The translations under genes were made by a program, and so were the position numbers. Positions 58,402-64,000 of a stretch of DNA of 64,000 nucleotides are shown one piece after another. Every line of letters begins with the position of its first letter. Positions within the stretch are counted from its first letter, which is position 1. The notes under the pieces were generated by a model. The model searched no databases and was not told the origin of the DNA. It saw nothing but the letters and a program-made list of their open reading frames with translations. The stretch comes from Austropuccinia psidii (Eukaryota; Basidiomycota; Pucciniomycetes; Pucciniales; Sphaerophragmiaceae), in the NCBI GenBank assembly GCA_023105745.1, contig JALGQZ010000011.1, forward strand, positions 24,439,975 through 24,503,974, in the 5' to 3' direction.

Positions 58402-60481
58402 ATGGATCCATTACTTGAAATAGAGCCAAAGCAAGTTGAAAAATCAGAATTCATATCCAAAATCTCCAAATTTCTTCCTTCTCTCAAGCTTGCTACCTGC
58501 AATACTCACTTTCCTGAATATGCAAGAAAAAAAACTCAAGAGGTGTCCAAAATACTTGAAGATGATCTGTATTGTATGTTTTTCCAGCTTTTCCCCATAT
58601 GGAGCCATTTTTGATTGGAATTCAAATCATAATTTAGGTGTACAGCTAGGTGGATCATTACCCCCTGAAGCCAAGGTTGTTATTTCAGCATCCTCCCAAA
58701 CATCAATAAAGAGGTATTTCATATCTTCTTCTAGTATGAGTAATAAAAAGGCCAAAATTTATCAAAGTGTAAAGGAAAAGAATCAAGAAGTATGTTTCAA
58801 TATTTTATTTAGGCTTTACTCAAAGATTAAACTATATTTCCTGAATCATTTCTTTCTTAGAAATTGGAATGCAATTATGATACTGAGAAATCACACCCAC
58901 AAAACCAGTCAGATTCTCAAAATCTAGAACCAGGACTATTCCAACCTCAAAATGATTTTGAAAAAGCCCTATCCACGTCAAATTCCAGCCCTGAATTTAA
59001 TAGTATTTCTCAAAATTATCAATCAAATATACAAAGTTTTCCAGCTTCCACCATGAGAAAAAAAGCAAAATCAAAAATACAGGAGCCCTTGATACAACCT
59101 ACATCTACCAAGCACTCAAAAGAAAAAGCTAACTCCAATTTCATACTTCTAGATAACAACCCATCAACCTCAAAAGTAAAGCAAACCAGTAATGAAGAGC
59201 CTTCAGCATCTCAAAAGAAGAAAAAGCTTCCTCAATCCAGATTATTCAATCCCATTCACTCAGATCACTTTGAAGAAAAAATCAGCCATTATCAGCCACT
59301 TTCTGTATCCTCATGGAAGAAATGCCAGGTTAATGTTGAAAATCTAGTAAGAGAACGATTCCAGGAAATTCCCCAAAGGCCATTTTCTACCAAACTACCC
59401 AAAGGAATACACTTTCAAAGTCTTGGATCTCTTAGCATTACCAAATGGCTAGTGGATTTGGATAAATCTGGTAAATACAAAAGACATTCATTCATGTTTC
59501 ATCCAGAAAATTGATATTTACTTGCTTTTTTCAGGATTAGATATCTTTTCACCAAAGAAATATGATCCTTTCAATGATCCTGACGCTTGGAATGTCCCTA
59601 TCTTTACTTTGGATTCTACAATCTCAATGCAAAAAATTCCCAAATCACACCAACCCCTCTTTCAATTGGCACAATCCGTCTTTGTCCCTAATCTTCAAAA
59701 GAAACAGTTCTGGGCCAATCTAATACTGGAGTCAATATCGGTTTCTGCACAAGATCTCATACAACCTGAAAATTTTGAAATCACAAAATCAACAGAAGAT
59801 GATCCCTTGTTAGTTCAAAGACTCAGCCTGGAATTTCTAGTGTCCTGCCTCAGCACAAGACCATCCCAATCAGCTCAAATTGAAAATACCCTTGATGAAA
59901 AGGAGGAAAACCAGCCAATTCATCATGGAATGAATAGCTTAATATCTTTCAATGATTCCATTTTACATCTTATGATCTCATATGTCCTGATACTAGCACA
60001 TTCAAAAGTTCTTCCAGTCAATATTCCTGATGGATTTGTGCTCACTCATAAAAGGTACAAAGAACACCTTAAGACCTTATCAGAGCTCCAATCAAAAACA
60101 GGCTTAGTTAAGCCCTGCTATCATATTTTAGCTTCATTTCTTGCTTTTGGGGTAAGAGGCTTAATGGTTTGCTCAAGAGATTGGAGAAAAAGCTCAGCTA
60201 AGGGAGCATTGCAGATGATTGAAGTTACTGATAGTGTTATTGCTAAGGAAAGGCCTTATGAGCCTATTTGGAAGAGAACAAATGCATATATTTTGGATAT
60301 TTTTAACAAGGCATTTTTCTCAAAAACCCATGAATTTGTTCCCACTGCTCCAAAAAAATTGGAAGTGGAAAAATGTTTAGTATTGGAATTCAGTGAGGCA
60401 TGGCTTGAAAAAAATACCATAGAAGGACAACCTGTACTAGATCTCGCTGATAAAGCCAATATAAACACCTTATTAATTTGA
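58402..60481 (+). CDS. Gene B, copy 2: lineage-specific protein of unknown function
   Basis: It starts MDPLLEIEPKQVEKSEF. The frame changes near 58570 at GTATTGTATGTTTTTCCAG, then reads PYGAIFDWNSNHNLGVQLGG. Introns at 58790-58860 and 59471-59534 join ...KEKNQE to KLECNYDTEKSH and ITKWLVDLDKSG to LDIFSPKKYDPFND. After a Ser/Lys/Gln-rich middle comes a globular, mostly helical C-terminal half: FWANLILESISVSAQ, ISYVLILAHSKVLPVN, CYHILASFLAFGVRGLMV, RDWRKSSAKGALQMIEV, YEPIWKRTNAYILDIFNKAF. I recognise no known domain. The same C-terminal landmarks occur in the minus-strand gene at 45.7-48.7 kb, so this is a real protein family. The frame change is shared with copy 1. Confidence 0.6.
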
Positions 60482-60759
60482 TCAGTTTTTTCTATAATTT
60501 AATTTTATTCTTTCAAAACAGGGTGATTTTTATTCAAATCATGTTTGAGTTTGCTAAGATTACTTTGCTTCACCTGATACCTCATTGCTAACTTTCCCAA
60601 ATAAGCTCCTTTTACACAAGATGGCTTTTTTCAGGCTCATTCAAACTGTAAGAAATAACTACCGGGCTCCAGAATACTATCATTTATGATAAATAGGAGC
60701 CTTTCTCTTGATTCTTCCACCTATACCCAAAAATCTGACTTTAATTAACCTGTTTTACT

Positions 60760-61872
60760 ATGCCTAAAGCTTCACATTACTTTTTTGAGACCTCTATACC
60801 CCAATCAAACAGGACTATCAACAAGATATTACATCCCATCATCCCACTACCTACCAGTGCAATATCAAGATCCATACATCAATTATGCTGGTTGATCATG
60901 AAAATCAACTATTTCCAATCTTCATCTGATATAAATAGTTGGAAATCTCTTCCATCAGAAGAAAGTCTCAAAATTGTTGAGAAATTACCCTTTTCTTGCA
61001 CTGATAATCCAATTACAAATCCCCATAATAACAGCTCAGGAGAGGATAGACCATCTATAAACCCCAGAATATTAATTTCACCGCTGTACAAAACTATTTT
61101 TCTAGAGGATCTCTTCAAATCAGGTTTGCCAATGTCAATCTTTGCTTGGAATCAATGTTGGGAATCAAAATGGAATCAAATATTTGCAAAATTTGTTCTC
61201 AAGCACTGGAACTATCTACACAAACAAGGAGAATTGAAAATATTCCTGATAAATCCAAAGGATAATACACATAATAATAAGTCTTTAATACTAATGCGCT
61301 GGTTCAAAGGGAAACAAGAGGATATTAAGAAAGATAAATTGGTTCCTGAAGCACTTTCAAAAAAAGCCAGTCAGAAGCAGAAATCAAGGTGGCGTAAAAA
61401 AGTATGTTTTCATTTTATTTGTGATTGATTTTTACACCAATTGATGTTATTTAATATTCAGTTATCATCAAATCGCTCAGAGACATTGCTATCATTGAAC
61501 GTTAATCAAGATGAAGCTTCCATATTTGATGAGCCACGATGCTGCTCTGATACTGAAGATGAAAATGGATCATTAATAAAACTCAAGTCCCCTTGGAGGT
61601 CAGCTTTATTCTCAAAGCTAGCAAGTCAATTAGATTCTCTATTAACTCAAAAGCAAATTCAAAAAAGTAAATTCAACAGAATTCCAAATGTCTTGGAAAG
61701 TAGAAGAGTACAAAGTGGTATTTTTGAGAAAGAAGCCAAAGTTCCAATTGGACTTCCAGAAAATCTTTATTCAAATGATTATTTTTCCGAGCTTACTAAT
61801 GATGAGAAGCTAATGTTACAAGCAAAGCCATGTATAGATATTCATCATTTACTTCAACTATCTGAAACCTAA
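60760..61872 (+). CDS. Gene C, copy 2: paralogue of gene A, intact frame
   Basis: It starts MPKASHYFFETSIPQ, though an earlier exon is possible since the region from 60482 is unassigned. One intron (61402-61461) joins QKSRWRKK to LSSNRSETLLSLN. Motif order follows gene A: FAWNQCWESKWNQIFAKFVL, INPKDN, LILMRWFKGKQEDIKK, Lys-rich stretch, CCSDTEDENGS, SPWRSALFSKLASQLDSLL, VPIGLPENLYSNDYF and DIHHLLQLSE. No stop or shift is seen, so it could still be expressed. Its TAA (61870-61872) lies 9 bp from the stop of the convergent SNF2 gene, so the two transcripts must overlap at their 3' ends. Function unknown. Confidence 0.6.
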
Positions 61873-61881
61873 AACAATAAT

Positions 61882-64000
61882 TCATGATTTTTCTATTGTT
61901 TCCACAATCAATTTTTCCAATTCATGATCCACAGTACCTAAATTTCCAATGCTCAACCTGAAATGAAATAAAGAATTTTTAGCTACTAAAAAAGATAAAT
62001 ATTGGTTGAGTATAAACTATCTTACATCTGAAGCTGCTGTTTCTTCCTTCTAACTTGCTGAATATTCACCTCAATACTACCAACAGTTATATAGTGAAAT
62101 AAATGAACTTCTTTCTTTTGACCTAGCCAATAAAGCCTATCAACTGCCTGCTCATCAGTTGAAGGGTTCCAACCTGGTTCCTAATTTAAGTAATTGGAAT
62201 AATATTAGATTAAGCCTCAAGTGTATGTAAATACTGTCTTACCATTATGTAGACATTTTGAGCACATCTTAGATCAATACCAACACCACCTGTGCCTTTT
62301 GTTGTAAGAAGAACTTGAGAATTTGGATTTTTTCTAAATTCTTCAAGGATTTGTATCCTTTGATCATTTTTGAGCATTCCATGCATCATCAAATTGGATA
62401 TTCCACTTTCATCCAGTGCAATTTCAATACTTTTTACAATATTTTATTAATAGAATCATTCAAATGACAGGTAGTAGAAGGATTTGAGCTCACATATCAA
62501 GAAACCTTTTGTATTCTGAAAAAACAACTGCTTTGGAATATCTTAAGCCTGGCTCCTTCTGAAAAAACTCCTTGAGATGGCTAACAAGATGCACCACTTT
62601 GGATCCTTCTTTCCAGGTATATTTCCTTCCCCCTTCTTCCCTTTCTATTAGTGCTGGATGATTGCAAAGATGCCTCAAATCTGATAATCTGGAGAAAAAT
62701 TCTGATGAATCCCATTGAACTGCTTTGAACCTCTGTTTTCCATACAATGCACTAAACTCTTCATGCTTTTTGAAATAAAGTGTTTTCCATGGCTCATAGA
62801 TCTCAATTCCAACTCCATGTTGCACTTTCTTGGGAAGATCCAGTAGGTTGGCTTTCAATCATCTCAAGGTGAGTGTTTGCATTATAAGCTGTAATGATTG
62901 GATTGCCATTTGATTCCCAGATGATATTTGTTTTATTATGCAATTTTCCCATAAAGGCTTGAGATTCCATGGTTCTACTTGTAAGAAACTCAACAGACTA
63001 TGAAGATCCCAAAGATTGTTTTGTAATGGTGTTCCTGTGAGGCATAACTTTCTTTCAGATTTTAAATTCAATATTGTGAATGATCTATGAGTAGATTGTT
63101 CCTTTATGTAGCTAATTGATGTAAAAATTTCAGTACTTTTTTATTTAAGAATCCCAAAGAGAAGCTTACTGTGCTTCATCCAACACTATTCTAAACCAAT
63201 TCACCAAAAGAGGATTTATCCTCATCCCATGAAGATCATCAACATTATAGCCAGCAATAACATCATATGTGGTGATGATAATTGCATTCTGCTTCAAATT
63301 TTGGAATGAAATGAAATTACGATTGGAACCATGGAATATTGAATATGGTAAACTACCATCATGAAAATGTAGCCTTATTTCATTCTCCCAGTCATGCAAA
63401 GTAGAAAGTGGTACAATGATCAAAGTAGCTGGGACATGGTCCTTAGATATTTTTGAGTACTTGATTGCTTCATGTTGTGTTTTTTTAATCAAGCATAAAG
63501 TTGTCAGCGATTTTCCAAGTCCCATATCATCAGCCAATATTCCACCCCTACTTTTGCACATAATATCTTGTGGTATCAGCCCATTTTCAACAGCATTAGA
63601 AAACACTTTTTTAATCCATAAGTTATCTGGATGTTTCCATAAATGTTCACAAATTTTTTCCATATTATTTTCAATATTCAAAAGAAAGGAAATACCCTGG
63701 ATTTGGTGCAATGAAAGATTGGTTTGAGAATTAGGTATTGAAGTAACAGAACTAGTTAAACTTGTATTGTTGGAAGCTTGATAAAGATCACAATCTTGAG
63801 GAATATCAATAAATAAAGGTGAGCTATAGTTTCCAATATGTCTCAGAGCCATGTTTGCATTCTTTAAAGCCTCTCTTGTTTGGAAAATATTCCCTTTATC
63901 CACAAAAACACATCCATGTAATAGGATATTTTTATCTTTATTCTTGAAATTTATGAAAGAATTTATAAAAAGCACTTTATTATTGTTTTTGTATTTTTTA
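61882..64000 (-). pseudogene. SNF2-family helicase, copy 2 (N-terminus beyond the window)
   Basis: All helicase motifs are present on the minus strand: HQIQGISFLLN; GGILADDMGLGKSLTTL (I); LIIVPLSTLHDWENEI (Ia); DEAH (II), formed across an intron at 63112-63169; LTGTPLQNNLWDLHSLL (III); LCNHPALIEREEGG; KAVVFSEYK (IV); TTKGTGGVGIDLRCAQ (V); and NPSTDEQAVDRLYWLGQ (VI), in a separate exon near 62140. The C-terminus ends GTVDHELEKLIVETIEKS with TGA at 61882-61884. Such proteins use ATP to translocate on DNA and remodel chromatin. One defect is seen: TGA between TLTLR and LKANLLDLP (near 62860), where copy 1 has AGA. If that were read through or repaired in another copy, the enzyme would look complete. 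It resembles the Rad5/Rad16 side of the family, at low confidence. Confidence 0.85.

Larger units (their letters stand above)
56006..64000. mobile_element. Unnamed A-B-C-SNF2 multigene element, copy 2 (runs off the window)
   Basis: It is collinear with 2309 to about 10264 in the same orientation, and better preserved. It holds gene A (56102), gene B (58402) and gene C (60760) on plus and the SNF2 helicase on minus. The left limit is only where homology to copy 1 stops; the Tnp2 gene just upstream may be part of the same unit. Confidence 0.65.

Noticed and set aside
1..64000. tRNA and rRNA genes
   Set aside because: Reading by eye for B-box-like GGTTCGA motifs and rRNA core sequences gave nothing convincing. 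A covariance-model scan would be decisive.

Overview
The window looks like a piece of a large, AT-rich, repeat-swamped fungal genome, most likely a rust fungus (Pucciniales). Seen directly: spliceosomal genes with short GT-AG introns (about 39 to 76 nt), degenerate Ty3/gypsy elements with chromodomain-tailed integrases, a basidiomycete-type Tnp2 transposase, two Tet/JBP-like 2OG-Fe(II) oxygenase genes, and remnants of two ordinary eukaryotic genes (beta-mannosidase, CDC73). The gypsy proteins and the 16.8-21 kb minisatellites resemble what I remember of Austropuccinia psidii. That is recall, not a search.

Layout. 0-2.3 kb: tail and LTR of a gypsy element (G1). 2.3-10.8 kb: degenerate copy 1 of an unnamed multigene element with three plus-strand genes (A, B, C) and a convergent minus-strand SNF2-type helicase. 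10.8-14.9 kb: gypsy G2 and LTR. 15.4-16.8 kb: broken Tet-like oxygenase gene. 16.8-21.5 kb: palindrome-headed minisatellites, rust-type repetitive ORF remnants and a 0.5 kb inverted repeat. 21.5-26.9 kb: gypsy G3 and, in opposite orientation, G4 with its LTR nested in the G3 LTR. 26.9-31.0 kb: four adjacent satellite arrays, each made of 21-22 bp dyad-symmetric units. 31.0-34.3 kb: gypsy G5 with a hairpin-rich LTR. 34.3-37.7 kb: AT-rich DNA without genes. 37.7-42.4 kb: a GC-richer island with a beta-mannosidase pseudogene head to head with a truncated CDC73. 43.5-44.6 kb: second, better preserved Tet-like oxygenase. 45.7-48.7 kb: minus-strand gene distantly homologous to gene B. 49.0-52.1 kb: array of about 18 units of about 165 bp, each holding four palindromes. 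52.3-55.6 kb: nearly intact Tnp2 transposase. 56.0-64.0 kb: copy 2 of the A-B-C-SNF2 element, running off the window.

How they may work together (inference). In copy 2 the Tnp2 gene lies about 460 bp upstream of gene A on the same strand, behind a large palindromic array. The block from 49 kb (perhaps 43 kb) to beyond 64 kb could be one large DNA transposon carrying a transposase, a SNF2 remodeller, two lineage-specific protein families (A/C and B) and possibly a Tet-like DNA-modifying enzyme. This is my main candidate for an undescribed system. Copies 1 and 2 carry different inactivating mutations, so an intact ancestor existed. Whether Tnp2 belongs to the unit cannot be decided here, because the G1 LTR interrupts copy 1 exactly where the answer would be.
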